From: Alphaproteobacteria bacterium
Lineage (GTDB): Bacteria; Pseudomonadota; Alphaproteobacteria; GCA-2746255
DNA length: 64,000 nt
Assembly: GCA_021296325.1 (NCBI GenBank)
Contig: JAGWAR010000005.1
Location: 1-64,000, forward strand
Reading direction: 5' to 3'
The position numbers and the translations under genes were made by a program. How positions within the stretch are numbered: position 1 is the first letter of the stretch; every line of letters starts with the position of its first letter. The notes beneath the pieces are model-generated. The model was not told the DNA's origin, ran no database searches, and was given only the letters and a program-made list of their open reading frames with translations. Below, one piece after another: positions 1-9,128 of the stretch.

Positions 1-2
1 GC

Positions 3-1019
3 GGCATGGTCGTGTATGCCGATACCGATCTAAAGTACGATAAGCCGCAGGTAGCTATACAGTTAGATCGCGACAAGGCGGCCGCGCTTGGGATTGATAT
101 GAGGGGGGTTGGTGATGCCTTGGGTCTGATGCTTGGCGGAAACTACGTCAACCGTTTCGATATAGAAGGGCGAAGCTACAAGGTTATTCCGCAGGCGCAG
201 CGCCAGTATCGCCTGAACCCGTCGGATTTGGATGCGTATTATATCAGCACCGGAAGTGGCGATCTGGTCCCGCTTTCCACACTCGTGACGACGAAAATGA
301 CCGTCGAGCCGCAACAGCTGAACCGTTTCCAGCAATTAAATTCCGCCATTATTTCCGCCGTGCCGGCGCCAGGTGTTTCCATGGGGGATGCCCTGGGTTT
401 CATGGAACAATTGGCTCAGGAAATTTTTCCGCGGGGATACGCGATTGATTATGCTGGCGAATCTAGGCAGTACATTCAGGAAGGATCGGCGTTCGTTTGG
501 ACTTTTTTCTTTGCGATCCTGATCATCTTTCTTGTACTGGCGGCGCAGTTCGAGAGTTTCCGGGATCCTTGCATCATGCTTATCACCGTGCCGCTATCTA
601 TTTCCGGGGCCCTGATTTTCCTGAATATCGGCTTTGCCACGATCAATATCTATACGCAGGTTGGTCTGATTACCCTGATTGGCCTGATTAGCAAGCACGG
701 TATCCTGATCGTGCAGTTTGCCAATCAGCTGCAGGAAGAAGAGGGACTTGATAAGCGTGAAGCGGTCGAAAAGGCGGCCGGCATTCGCTTGCGGCCCATT
801 CTCATGACGACGGCGGCGATGGCTGTCGGGGTTTTCCCCTTGCTTCTCGCAAGCGGCGCCGGTGCGGCAAGCCGTTTTGACATCGGTCTCGTCATCACAA
901 CCGGCATGACTTTCGGTACGTTGTTCACGCTTTTCGTGGTGCCAACGATTTATCTCTATCTGGCTGAAAGCAAAACCCGTTCAGTCGACAAGTTGGCTCG
1001 GGCACGATCCGCCGAGTAA
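3..1019 (+). CDS. RND family efflux transporter permease (AcrB/MexF-like), C-terminal part; 5' end outside window
   Basis: ORF open from window start; RND C-terminal TM motifs (FVWTFFFAILIIFLVLAAQFESFRDPCIMLITVPLSISGA, GLITLIGLISKHGILIVQFAN, RLRPILMTTAAMAVGVFPL). Confidence 0.93.
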   Translation, partial: GMVVYADTDLKYDKPQVAIQLDRDKAAALGIDMRGVGDALGLMLGGNYVNRFDIEGRSYKVIPQAQRQYRLNPSDLDAYYISTGSGDLVPLSTLVTTKMTVEPQQLNRFQQLNSAIISAVPAPGVSMGDALGFMEQLAQEIFPRGYAIDYAGESRQYIQEGSAFVWTFFFAILIIFLVLAAQFESFRDPCIMLITVPLSISGALIFLNIGFATINIYTQVGLITLIGLISKHGILIVQFANQLQEEEGLDKREAVEKAAGIRLRPILMTTAAMAVGVFPLLLASGAGAASRFDIGLVITTGMTFGTLFTLFVVPTIYLYLAESKTRSVDKLARARSAE

Positions 1020-1049
1020 GAAAAACAACGCTTTTCAGGCCAGGTTTCC

Positions 1050-1907
1050 TTACTTCATCCCCATCTCGAGCCAGGTGCCGACCCCCGTCGCGTTCGGGAA
1101 GAAAAGCTGTTCGCCGTTGATCTTGTAGTCCGCGATCCGTTTCTGCCCTTCCTTTGAAATCAGCCAGTCGATGAAGATCTGCCCCTCCGCCACCTTCGTA
1201 TGGGGGTGTCTGGCCGGGTTGACCAGGATGACGCCGTACTGGTTGAAAAGCCGGGCGTCGCCCTCGACCAGAACCGTCAAATCCTGCCGATTCTGAAAGC
1301 TTAGCCAGGTGCCGCGGTCGGTCAGCGTGTAGGCGCCCATGCCGGCCGCCGTGTTCAGCGTCGCCCCCATGCCGGAGCCGGTTTCGCGGTACCACTCGCC
1401 CGAAGCCGCCTTCGCATCGACGCCGGCCGCTTTCCAGAAGCGTAGCTCCGCCTTGTTTGTGCCTGAATCGTCGCCGCGGGAAGCAAAACTTGCCTTCGCC
1501 CCGGCGATCTTCGCAAAGGCCGCGGCAGCGTCCTTCATGCCCCCGATGCCGGCCGGGTCCGCCTTCGGGCCGACCACGACGTAGTCGTTGTACATGACGT
1601 CGTAGCGGTCGATCCCGTGGCCCGCTTTCAGGAAGGCCATTTCGGACGGCTTGTCGTGGACGACCAACACGTCGGCGTCGCCCTTTTCGGCAAGGCGGAT
1701 GGCCTGGCCGGTGCCGACGGCGACGACGCGCACGTCAATCCCGTGTGCCTCCTTGAACGTTGGAAGCAGGAAATCGTAGAGCCCGGAGTTCTGCGTCGAT
1801 GTCGTCGAGGCGACGGTGATGTGGGGCGTTTCGGTTTCGGCCGTGGCGGCGACGGAAATGCCTAGGCAAAGAAGGGCGCCGAGGAGAGCGGTGCGAAACA
1901 TGTGCAT
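1050..1907 (-). CDS. tupA: Tungstate/molybdate-type ABC transporter substrate-binding protein (TupA-like)
   Basis: Signal peptide MFRTALLGALLCLGISVAATAE followed by ITVASTTSTQNSGLYDFLLPTF...VVAVGTGQAIRLAEKGDADVLVVHD, typical of the TupA family. Start chosen at an internal Met before the signal peptide. Confidence 0.8.
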   Translation of the reverse strand: MHMFRTALLGALLCLGISVAATAETETPHITVASTTSTQNSGLYDFLLPTFKEAHGIDVRVVAVGTGQAIRLAEKGDADVLVVHDKPSEMAFLKAGHGIDRYDVMYNDYVVVGPKADPAGIGGMKDAAAAFAKIAGAKASFASRGDDSGTNKAELRFWKAAGVDAKAASGEWYRETGSGMGATLNTAAGMGAYTLTDRGTWLSFQNRQDLTVLVEGDARLFNQYGVILVNPARHPHTKVAEGQIFIDWLISKEGQKRIADYKINGEQLFFPNATGVGTWLEMGMK

Positions 1908-2028
1908 GGGTCTTTCTCCCGAAGGCGCGGTCCGGTCGCGCCGTTTCCTGCGTTCCTGGCCGTGCAGGTTGCGAACGGCGCGGAAATGGAATAAAAACAT
2001 ACTTTATCACTACTTAACAGTATTTAGC

Positions 2029-3285
2029 ATGAAAAAGCAGCACACCACTTGGATGGCGGCCCTGTCCGTTGCCGGTGCCCTGATGGCGACGCCGGCCTCG
2101 GCCCAGACGACCCAGGAGCGGCTGGATCACCTGCTTCAGCAACTTGCCGCCCAGCAGCAGGCCCTCGAGGCCTTGAGCAAGGAGGTCGAACGCCTCAAGC
2201 GCGCCCAGGCGGCGACCCCGGCGCCGGGCAAGGCGATGGCCGAGGCCCCCACCGTGAAAAGCGGCAATGACAAGGTGAGGCTGACGCTGAAAGGCCAGAT
2301 CAACCGCGGCGTCATGGTCGTGGATGACGGGGAAAGCTCGGAAGTCTTTCACGTCGACAACGATTTTTCCTCCACCCGGTTCGATCTGATTGCCGAGGCG
2401 AAACCGAGGAAGGATCTGAAGATCGGCGGCCAGATCGAAATGGAAATTCAATCGAACGCCTCGAACAAGGTGACGATGACGCAGAATTCCACCGGGACGA
2501 CGACGGTGGCGGAACGCATCATCGACATCTACCTGGACAGCAAGCAATACGGCCGCCTGACCATGGGGCAGGGCAAGATGGCCTCGGACGGCACCTCGGA
2601 AACGGACCTTTCCGGCACCGGTGTGATCGCGTTGTCGAAGGTTCAGGAACTGGCCGCCGACGTCCGGTTTCGCCAGTACAACGCGACCGCCGCTTTCGGG
2701 CCGACGATCGACGCCGTCTACACGAACATGGACGGGCTCGCCCGCGAGGACCGCATCCGTTATGACACGCCGAAATTTCACGGCCTCCAGGTCTCGGCCT
2801 CCCATGCCGATGGTGGCGAGTTCGACGTGGCGCTGCGCCATTCCGGCAACGTTGATGGCGTCAAGACGAAGGCCGCGATCGCCTACGCGAATTCAAGCTC
2901 GGTCGACGACCGGAAACAGATCAACGGGTCCGCTTCCGTGCTCTTTCCGGTGGGCCTGAGCGTGACCTTCGCCGCCGGCAGCCAGGATCCGGACGCCCCG
3001 GCCGCCGGGGCCGGCGATCCCATGTTCTGGTGGGGCAAAATCGGTTGGCAGACGAAGCTGTTCCCCGACCTCGGCAAGACGGCCTTTTCCATCGACTACG
3101 GCCAGTCGATGGATTTCAGCGCCCAGGGCGACGCATTCGAATCGATCGGCGGTGCCATCGTCCAGTCCCTTGACGATTGGGGCACCGAACTTTACCTAAG
3201 CGGGCGTAACTACAGCCTGAAGCAGACGGCGCAAAGCTACCATGACGTTTTCGCCGTCATCAGCGGCGCCCGCATCAAGTTCTGA
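2029..3285 (+). CDS. Outer-membrane porin
   Basis: Signal peptide MKKQHTTWMAALSVAGALMATPASAQ, coiled-coil segment, then beta-barrel-like repeats ending in aromatic/charged C-terminus ...DVFAVISGARIKF. Confidence 0.8.
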   Translation: MKKQHTTWMAALSVAGALMATPASAQTTQERLDHLLQQLAAQQQALEALSKEVERLKRAQAATPAPGKAMAEAPTVKSGNDKVRLTLKGQINRGVMVVDDGESSEVFHVDNDFSSTRFDLIAEAKPRKDLKIGGQIEMEIQSNASNKVTMTQNSTGTTTVAERIIDIYLDSKQYGRLTMGQGKMASDGTSETDLSGTGVIALSKVQELAADVRFRQYNATAAFGPTIDAVYTNMDGLAREDRIRYDTPKFHGLQVSASHADGGEFDVALRHSGNVDGVKTKAAIAYANSSSVDDRKQINGSASVLFPVGLSVTFAAGSQDPDAPAAGAGDPMFWWGKIGWQTKLFPDLGKTAFSIDYGQSMDFSAQGDAFESIGGAIVQSLDDWGTELYLSGRNYSLKQTAQSYHDVFAVISGARIKF

Positions 3286-3316
3286 GTGTGACGCAAGGCG
3301 CATTTAAGGATAGGCT

Positions 3317-4222
3317 GTGCCGGTGAGGGCGCGCATGAAAAAGAAAACACCATCGGTCCCTTCCGAGCCGGAGTTCCTGACGACCCACGAGGTCGCCGCC
3401 CTCCTGCGCGTCAAGGAACGCAAGATTTACGACCTGGTTGCCGAAGGCGAAATTCCTTTCCGCAAAATCACCGGCAAACTGCTTTTCCCGCGCGTCGACA
3501 TCGAAGCGTGGCTTGGTGGAAGGCCGGTGGGATCGGCGTCAACGCAGGCAGAGGAAGAACGGCCCCTTGCCCTCGTCGGCAGTCACGATCCCTTGCTGGA
3601 ATGGGCGTTGCGTGAATCCGGCTGTGGCATTCCTGCTTTTTTCGATGGCAGCAGCGATGGCCTCGACCGCTTTGCCCGCGGCGAGGCGATGGCGGCCGGC
3701 ATGCACATCCTCGACCCGTCGGCGGGGGACTGGAACCGTTCGCTGGTGGCCAAGCGGTTTGGCGAGGAACCGGTCGTGCTCATGGAATGGGCGCGGCGGC
3801 AACGGGGATTCATCCTGCCGAAAAACACCGGCCACAAGATCGCCGAGGCGGCGGACATAAGGGGCTTGAGCCTGGTTTCCCGCCAGGCCGGCGCCGGCGC
3901 CCAGATTTTATGGGAACATCTCTGCACCAAAGCGGGGCTGAAGGCTGGCGAGGTGACCCTGGTCGAACCGCCGGCCCGCGACGAGACGGCGGTCGCCCTT
4001 GCCGTGGCAAAGGGGAAGGCGGACGCGGGCTTTGGCCTGGAATGCAGTGCCCGTGAGCTTGGCCTCGATTTCGTGCCGCTGGTGGAGGAACGCTACGACC
4101 TGCTGATCTGGCGGCGTGCCTATTTCGATCCGCCGTTGCAGGCGCTGGTCGCCTTTTGCCGCCGGAAGAGCTTTGCGAAGAAAGCGGCCGATCTTGGCGG
4201 CTACATCCTTGCCGGCGCGTAA
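3317..4222 (+). CDS. Excisionase-type HTH DNA-binding domain fused to periplasmic-binding-protein-like (PBP/COG1910-type) domain; putative oxyanion-responsive regulator
   Basis: N-terminus EFLTTHEVAALLRVKERKIYDLVAEGEIPFRKITGKLLFPRVDIEAWL is an excisionase/MerR-like HTH; remainder resembles a PBP-like ligand-binding domain. Confidence 0.75.
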   Translation: MPVRARMKKKTPSVPSEPEFLTTHEVAALLRVKERKIYDLVAEGEIPFRKITGKLLFPRVDIEAWLGGRPVGSASTQAEEERPLALVGSHDPLLEWALRESGCGIPAFFDGSSDGLDRFARGEAMAAGMHILDPSAGDWNRSLVAKRFGEEPVVLMEWARRQRGFILPKNTGHKIAEAADIRGLSLVSRQAGAGAQILWEHLCTKAGLKAGEVTLVEPPARDETAVALAVAKGKADAGFGLECSARELGLDFVPLVEERYDLLIWRRAYFDPPLQALVAFCRRKSFAKKAADLGGYILAGA

Positions 4223-4235
4223 GCGCCACGAGGGG

Positions 4236-4676
4236 TCAGCCGCCAACCCGAATCGAACAAGCGGCCATGGAAATCTGAATCCCGAGCGCGCCGATTGCGG
4301 CGTTTAACGCCTCCACATCCGTCGCGTGGTCGGGATCAACAAGCTCGCGGACATAGGCCTCGTCTTTTCCCAGTTTTCCGGCAAGGCTCGCCGCGGTTTC
4401 GTTGGTGTCGCGCAACACCATGTGCAGGATCGCCTTTGCGGTGATCGCCGCGCCAGGCGTGACCTTGCAGCCGAGAATCAGGGAAGGGGGCGGAATCGCC
4501 TCGCCCTTGCGGATGCGCGCCGCGATCGCCGCTTCCAGGCAATGGGTGGCGGCATCGAAGGCTTCGTTGAAGCTCGCCACTTCCGTACGCGCTTCCGGAA
4601 AATCCGGATAGGTGACGCAAAAACGCCCATCTGCCTCTTCGATGGTGACGCCATAGGCGACTTTTCTGCTTTCCAT
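4236..4676 (-). CDS. HicB-family antitoxin-like protein (RNase H-like fold plus C-terminal HTH)
   Basis: MESRKVAYGVTIEEADGRFCVTYPDFPEARTEVASFNEAFDAATHCLEAAIAARIRKGEAIPPPS matches the HicB pattern; C-terminal HTH-like segment (NETAASLAGKLGKDEAYVRELVDP). Confidence 0.75.
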   Translation of the reverse strand: MESRKVAYGVTIEEADGRFCVTYPDFPEARTEVASFNEAFDAATHCLEAAIAARIRKGEAIPPPSLILGCKVTPGAAITAKAILHMVLRDTNETAASLAGKLGKDEAYVRELVDPDHATDVEALNAAIGALGIQISMAACSIRVGG

Positions 4677-4773
4677 GGGGTTTTTATGGGTCGGAAATGG
4701 CAGTGGGATCAAGCAGTCAATTTCTTGTATGATTCCGAAATCACGGATTGCTAAAGGCTTCATCCGCTTGTCC

Positions 4774-5466
4774 ATGCTGTCTTCCCACAACCTGCTGCGC
4801 GGCCTGATCGGCCTGCTCGTCGTTGCCGCCCTTGGCCTGGGCGGGCTCCTCTGGTTCGACATGGATGAGACCGAGCAATTGGTGGAGCGGGCCCAGAAGG
4901 GCGACGCGGATGCGCAATATGCGCTGGCCATCGCCTTCGATACCGGCAAGGGTTTCGAGGAAGACGATGCCAAGGCCATCGTCTGGTACCGGCGGGCCGC
5001 CGAACAGGGCCACATGCATGCCCAGCACAATCTCGGCATTTCCTATGAGAACGGCGAGGGCGTCGAGCAAAGTATCGTCGAGGCGGTGAAGTGGTACCAG
5101 CTTGCCGCCGCCCAGGGGAACCAGAGCTCTCAATACAATCTCGGTCTTCTCTTTTCGCTCGGGCACGCCCCGATCCAGCGAAGCGACCGTCAGGCGCTGC
5201 AATGGTTCACGATGGCGGCCGAACAGGGCCATGCCAAAGCCCAGAGCAACCTTGGCGCCATGCACGCGCTGGGGCTTGGGACCGAAAAGAACCTCGTCCA
5301 GGCCTATAAATGGTTTACTCTTGCAGTCAACAGCTACCCGCCCGGCGAAGACCGGGAACAGGAAATGAAGAACCTGACGAGAGCGTCGGAAGAAATGGCG
5401 CCGGTGCAAGTCGAGCTTGCCAAAAAGCTCGCTGAAGAATGGAAGCCAAAACCCTGGAAGCAGTGA
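4774..5466 (+). CDS. Sel1-repeat (TPR-like) protein with N-terminal membrane anchor/signal
   Basis: Repeated AxxGxxxAQYxLGxxxxxGxGxxxDxxxAxxWYxxAAEQGH units. Confidence 0.88.
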   Translation: MLSSHNLLRGLIGLLVVAALGLGGLLWFDMDETEQLVERAQKGDADAQYALAIAFDTGKGFEEDDAKAIVWYRRAAEQGHMHAQHNLGISYENGEGVEQSIVEAVKWYQLAAAQGNQSSQYNLGLLFSLGHAPIQRSDRQALQWFTMAAEQGHAKAQSNLGAMHALGLGTEKNLVQAYKWFTLAVNSYPPGEDREQEMKNLTRASEEMAPVQVELAKKLAEEWKPKPWKQ

Positions 5467-5474
5467 GGACGGGG

Positions 5475-6083
5475 ATGGCGGATAAAAAAACAAAGAACGC
5501 AAAGACCGTGGCCGTTGCCGCCCTGGAACTGGCAGCCGAGAAAGGCTGGCGGAACGTATCTCTGCACGATATCGCCCTTCGCACGAACGTCTCGCTTTCC
5601 GAACTCTACAAGCATTACATCTCGCGGGAGGCGATTCTGGATGCGTTCGTGCGCGGCATCGATGCGGAAATACTGGAAGGGCTGGATGCGGAGATGGCCG
5701 GGGAATCCCCGCGCGACCGGCTGTTCGATATTCTTATGCGGCGTTTCGATGCGCTGCGTCCCCATAAGAAAGGCATTGCCGCCGTCCTTCGGGACGCGCC
5801 CTTCGATCCGATGGCCCTTGGCATGGGCGTCTGCCGTTATCTCGCCTCGATGGCGTGGATGCTGGAAGGGGCCGGCATTTCGACCACCGGCCTGCACGGC
5901 ACCCTTCGCGTGAAGGGGCTGGCCGCGCTTTATTTCGGCGTGCTGCAGGTGTGGCTCGGAGACGAAACGGAGGATCAGGGCAAGACGATGGCGGCCCTTG
6001 ATCGCTGGCTGAAACGGGCGGAATGGGCCGAGACGCAGATCCCCTGGCCGGAAAAAAAGCCTTCCTCGCCGTCCGCGTCCTGA
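5475..6083 (+). CDS. TetR-family / COQ9-fold-like protein
   Basis: N-terminal HTH AALELAAEKGWRNVSLHDIALRTNVSLSELYKHYISREAILDAF; C-terminal helical region. Confidence 0.72.
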   Translation: MADKKTKNAKTVAVAALELAAEKGWRNVSLHDIALRTNVSLSELYKHYISREAILDAFVRGIDAEILEGLDAEMAGESPRDRLFDILMRRFDALRPHKKGIAAVLRDAPFDPMALGMGVCRYLASMAWMLEGAGISTTGLHGTLRVKGLAALYFGVLQVWLGDETEDQGKTMAALDRWLKRAEWAETQIPWPEKKPSSPSAS

Positions 6084-6092
6084 CGTTCCGGG

Positions 6093-7433
6093 TCAGGCCG
6101 TCAGGCCGGCCGCGTTCAGCGCCGTTTCCTGCCGTTCCCCCATGGCCTTCACGTCAAGCCCGTCGACCAGTTCGTGAAACAGCCGGCACCAGTTGATCTC
6201 GGCCTTCAAATGCAAAAAGACGGAGCCGAGCCCGATCGTCGCCCGGTCCATGAGGACGAATTCGCGGGGTGGCGTGACGCCGCCCAGGCGCTTCAGCTCG
6301 CTGTGGACCTTTGCCGCCGTCTCGGCGCCATAGGCGGTGGCGTTCGTTTCCTCGATCGGGCGCACCCGATCTTCCATCAGGGGCGCGTAGACGAACCGCG
6401 CCCAGATGTTCAGCACCTCGATCAGTTCCTTCGAAAGATTCCTGAATCCCCAGGTTTCGTAGGCCGCGACGGCAAGCGCTTCGTCGTTGTCGCGAAGCGC
6501 GTAATAAAGATCGATGACGCTTTGCACGAAACGGGGCGAAAAAACCCGAATGCAACCGAAGTCGAGTAGGTTGATCGTGAAATCCTCGCGCACGGAATAG
6601 TTTCCCAGATGCGGGTCGCCATGGATGATGCCATAGGCGTAAAAGGGCAGGTACCAGGCGCGAAACATGTTCCGCGCCACTTCGTTGCGGTGTTCCTGGT
6701 CCCGGTCCTTGAATTCGAGAAGCTTGCGCCCGTGCAACCAATCCATCGTGAGCAGGCGTTTCGTCGAAAGCTCCTGGATCGTCTGCGGTACGTGGACGCC
6801 CGACTTGTTTTTCAGTATATGACTGTATAAGGCCATGTGGCGCGCCTCGCGGAAATAGTCGAGCTCCTCGCGCAGCCGATCGGAAATTTCCTCGTAGATT
6901 TCGCCGGTATCGACGGCGCTGTCGAAACGGCGATAGATCTGGAAAATTAGTTTCAGCTGTTTCAAATCCGCTTCGACGGTGGATTCCATGTCCGGGTATT
7001 GCAGCTTGCAGGCAAGCTCGCGGTCGTCCTTGCCGATGGCGTAGTGGACCTGGCCGAGCGAAGCCGCCGCCGCCGCTTCGTGGGTGAAGCTTTGGAAACG
7101 GCCCTGCCAGTCCGGCCCCAGTTCGTTCGTCATGCGGCGTTTCACGAACGGCCAGCCCATGGAGGGCGCGTTCGCCTGGAGCTCGGTCAGTTCGCGCGCG
7201 TATTCCTGGGGCAGCACGTCCGGCACGGTGGCCAATAGCTGGGCCACCTTCATCATCGGGCCTTTCAGTCCGCCAAGCGCCGTCCGCAACTCGGCCGCGT
7301 GCTGGCCGCGGTCCAGCGGCCGGCCGAAAATCTGCTTGCCGGCAAGATCGGCCGCCAGCCCGCCGACGGCGGCGCCCACCTTGGCGTAGCGCTTGACCCG
7401 CCCGGACAGGCGATCTGTTTCCTGGTCGTTCAT
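6093..7433 (-). CDS. ABC1/AarF/UbiB (ADCK) family atypical kinase
   Basis: LGGLKGPMMKVAQLLATVPDVLPQEYARELTELQANAPSM; AAAASLGQVHYA; GIIHGDPHLGNYSV; LLDFGCIR. Confidence 0.93.
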   Translation of the reverse strand: MNDQETDRLSGRVKRYAKVGAAVGGLAADLAGKQIFGRPLDRGQHAAELRTALGGLKGPMMKVAQLLATVPDVLPQEYARELTELQANAPSMGWPFVKRRMTNELGPDWQGRFQSFTHEAAAAASLGQVHYAIGKDDRELACKLQYPDMESTVEADLKQLKLIFQIYRRFDSAVDTGEIYEEISDRLREELDYFREARHMALYSHILKNKSGVHVPQTIQELSTKRLLTMDWLHGRKLLEFKDRDQEHRNEVARNMFRAWYLPFYAYGIIHGDPHLGNYSVREDFTINLLDFGCIRVFSPRFVQSVIDLYYALRDNDEALAVAAYETWGFRNLSKELIEVLNIWARFVYAPLMEDRVRPIEETNATAYGAETAAKVHSELKRLGGVTPPREFVLMDRATIGLGSVFLHLKAEINWCRLFHELVDGLDVKAMGERQETALNAAGLTA

Positions 7434-7515
7434 GTCCTTTCTTGCGCCTCCTGCGTACTAGCCCTCACTATATAGGGAATGATGGTCTTCCGCTTCCAGC
7501 GATCCGGGTAACGAG

Positions 7516-8706
7516 ATGATGTGGCTTCCCGTCTTCGGCGCGCTTTCCTTCGCGATCTGGATCTACCTCGTGTTCTTCCGGGGCGATTTCTGGCGGGCCG
7601 ACCAGAAACTCCCCCGCACGCCGCGCGAACTGGCGATCTGGCCGGAAGTCGTCGCCATCGTTCCGGCGCGCAACGAAGCCGCCGTCATCGACACGGCCGT
7701 GCAATCGCTCCTGAACCAGGATTATCCGGGGCGGTTTTCCGTCATCCTGATCGACGACGAAAGCGAGGACGCCACCGCCGACCGGGCGCGGGCCACGGCG
7801 GAGGCGCTTGGCAAGGGGCATATGCTTCTGGTGGCGAGGGGCGGGCCGCTGCCGGAGGGATGGGCGGGCAAGGTGTGGGCGATGGAACAGGGGCGGCGGG
7901 AAGCCGACCGCTTCGCGCCGGATGCACGTTTTCTGCTTTTCACCGATGCCGATATCGCCCATGCGCCCGGCAATCTGAAAGCGCTCGTCGCCAAGGCCGA
8001 GGGCGAGGCCTTCGATCTCGTGTCGCTCATGGTCCGGCTGCGGGCAGAACGTTTCTGGGAACGCCTGATGCTTCCGGCCTTCGTTTTCTTTTTTCAGATG
8101 CTCTACCCCTTTCCCTGGGTGAACGATCCGATGAAACCGACGGCCGCCGCCGCCGGGGGCTGCATGCTGGCCCGGCGCGCCGCCGTCGAGCGGATCGGGG
8201 GCCTGGCCGCCATTCAGAACGAATTGATCGACGATTGCGCGCTAGCCCGCCGGATCAAGGAGGGCGGCCCGGTCTGGCTCGGCCTGACGGAAACGACGAC
8301 GAGCCTGCGTGCTTATGATGGGCTAAACGGCATCTGGAACATGGTGGCGCGCACCGCCTATACCGAGCTTCGCTATTCGCCCCCGCGTCTGGCGGGCACG
8401 CTGATTGGCATGACGCTCACCTACCTCACGCCGCCGGTTCTGGTGCTGGCCCACGCGCTTCACGAAAGCGGCGCCGCCCTGGCATTCGGGTTTGCTGCCT
8501 GGGCATTGATGATGGCGAGTTACCGGCCTTCCCTGAAGCTTTACGGAACGGCGCCGTGGGTGGCGCTTTTTCTGCCTGTGGTTGCCTTGCTTTATTGTGC
8601 CATGACGCTTGATTCGGCGCGGCGGCATTGGCAAAAAGCGGGCGGTGCGTGGAAAGGGCGCCCGCACACGAGAACGGTTTCGGAAGAAGGAATGGAAGAG
8701 CCATGA
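7516..8706 (+). CDS. hpnB: Hopene-associated glycosyltransferase (GT2), HpnB-like
   Basis: GT2 motifs (VVAIVPARNEAAVI...LNQDYPGRFSVILIDDESEDAT, FTDADIAHAP) and HpnB-like GKVWAMEQG, NDPMKPTAAAAGGCMLARR, NELIDDCALARRIK. Confidence 0.8.
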   Translation: MMWLPVFGALSFAIWIYLVFFRGDFWRADQKLPRTPRELAIWPEVVAIVPARNEAAVIDTAVQSLLNQDYPGRFSVILIDDESEDATADRARATAEALGKGHMLLVARGGPLPEGWAGKVWAMEQGRREADRFAPDARFLLFTDADIAHAPGNLKALVAKAEGEAFDLVSLMVRLRAERFWERLMLPAFVFFFQMLYPFPWVNDPMKPTAAAAGGCMLARRAAVERIGGLAAIQNELIDDCALARRIKEGGPVWLGLTETTTSLRAYDGLNGIWNMVARTAYTELRYSPPRLAGTLIGMTLTYLTPPVLVLAHALHESGAALAFGFAAWALMMASYRPSLKLYGTAPWVALFLPVVALLYCAMTLDSARRHWQKAGGAWKGRPHTRTVSEEGMEEP

Positions 8707-9128
8707 CGTTTGCGATCCGGAAAATCGATCACGTTGTGCTGCGCGTCGCGGACATGGAGCGTGCCATCCGGTTTTATACGGAGGTGCTTGGCTGCAGGCT
8801 GGAACGCAGCGTGGAGGAATATGGCCTTGTCCAGCTTCGTGCCGGAAGCGGGTTGATCGACCTCGTCGATGTCGCGGGTCGCATCGGCAGGCAGGGGGGT
8901 GAAGCGCCCGCCAAGACGGGCCGGAACGTCGATCATCTGGCGCTTAAGGTCGAGCCGTTCGACGCAAAGGAAATTCTTGCCCACTTAAAAAATCACGACG
9001 TTCCACACAGCGAACTTGCGACGCGCTATGGAGCGGACGGGATGGGGCCTTCCATCTATATCGAAGATCCGGACGGCAACACAGTCGAACTGAAGGGGTC
9101 GCCGGCAGACGATCAACCGGAAGGTTGA
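8703..9128 (+). CDS. VOC/glyoxalase family protein
   Basis: IRKIDHVVLRVADMERAIRFYTEVLGCRLER...SIYIEDPDGNTVELKG; start overlaps previous stop (ATGA-type). Confidence 0.88.
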   Translation: MTFAIRKIDHVVLRVADMERAIRFYTEVLGCRLERSVEEYGLVQLRAGSGLIDLVDVAGRIGRQGGEAPAKTGRNVDHLALKVEPFDAKEILAHLKNHDVPHSELATRYGADGMGPSIYIEDPDGNTVELKGSPADDQPEG

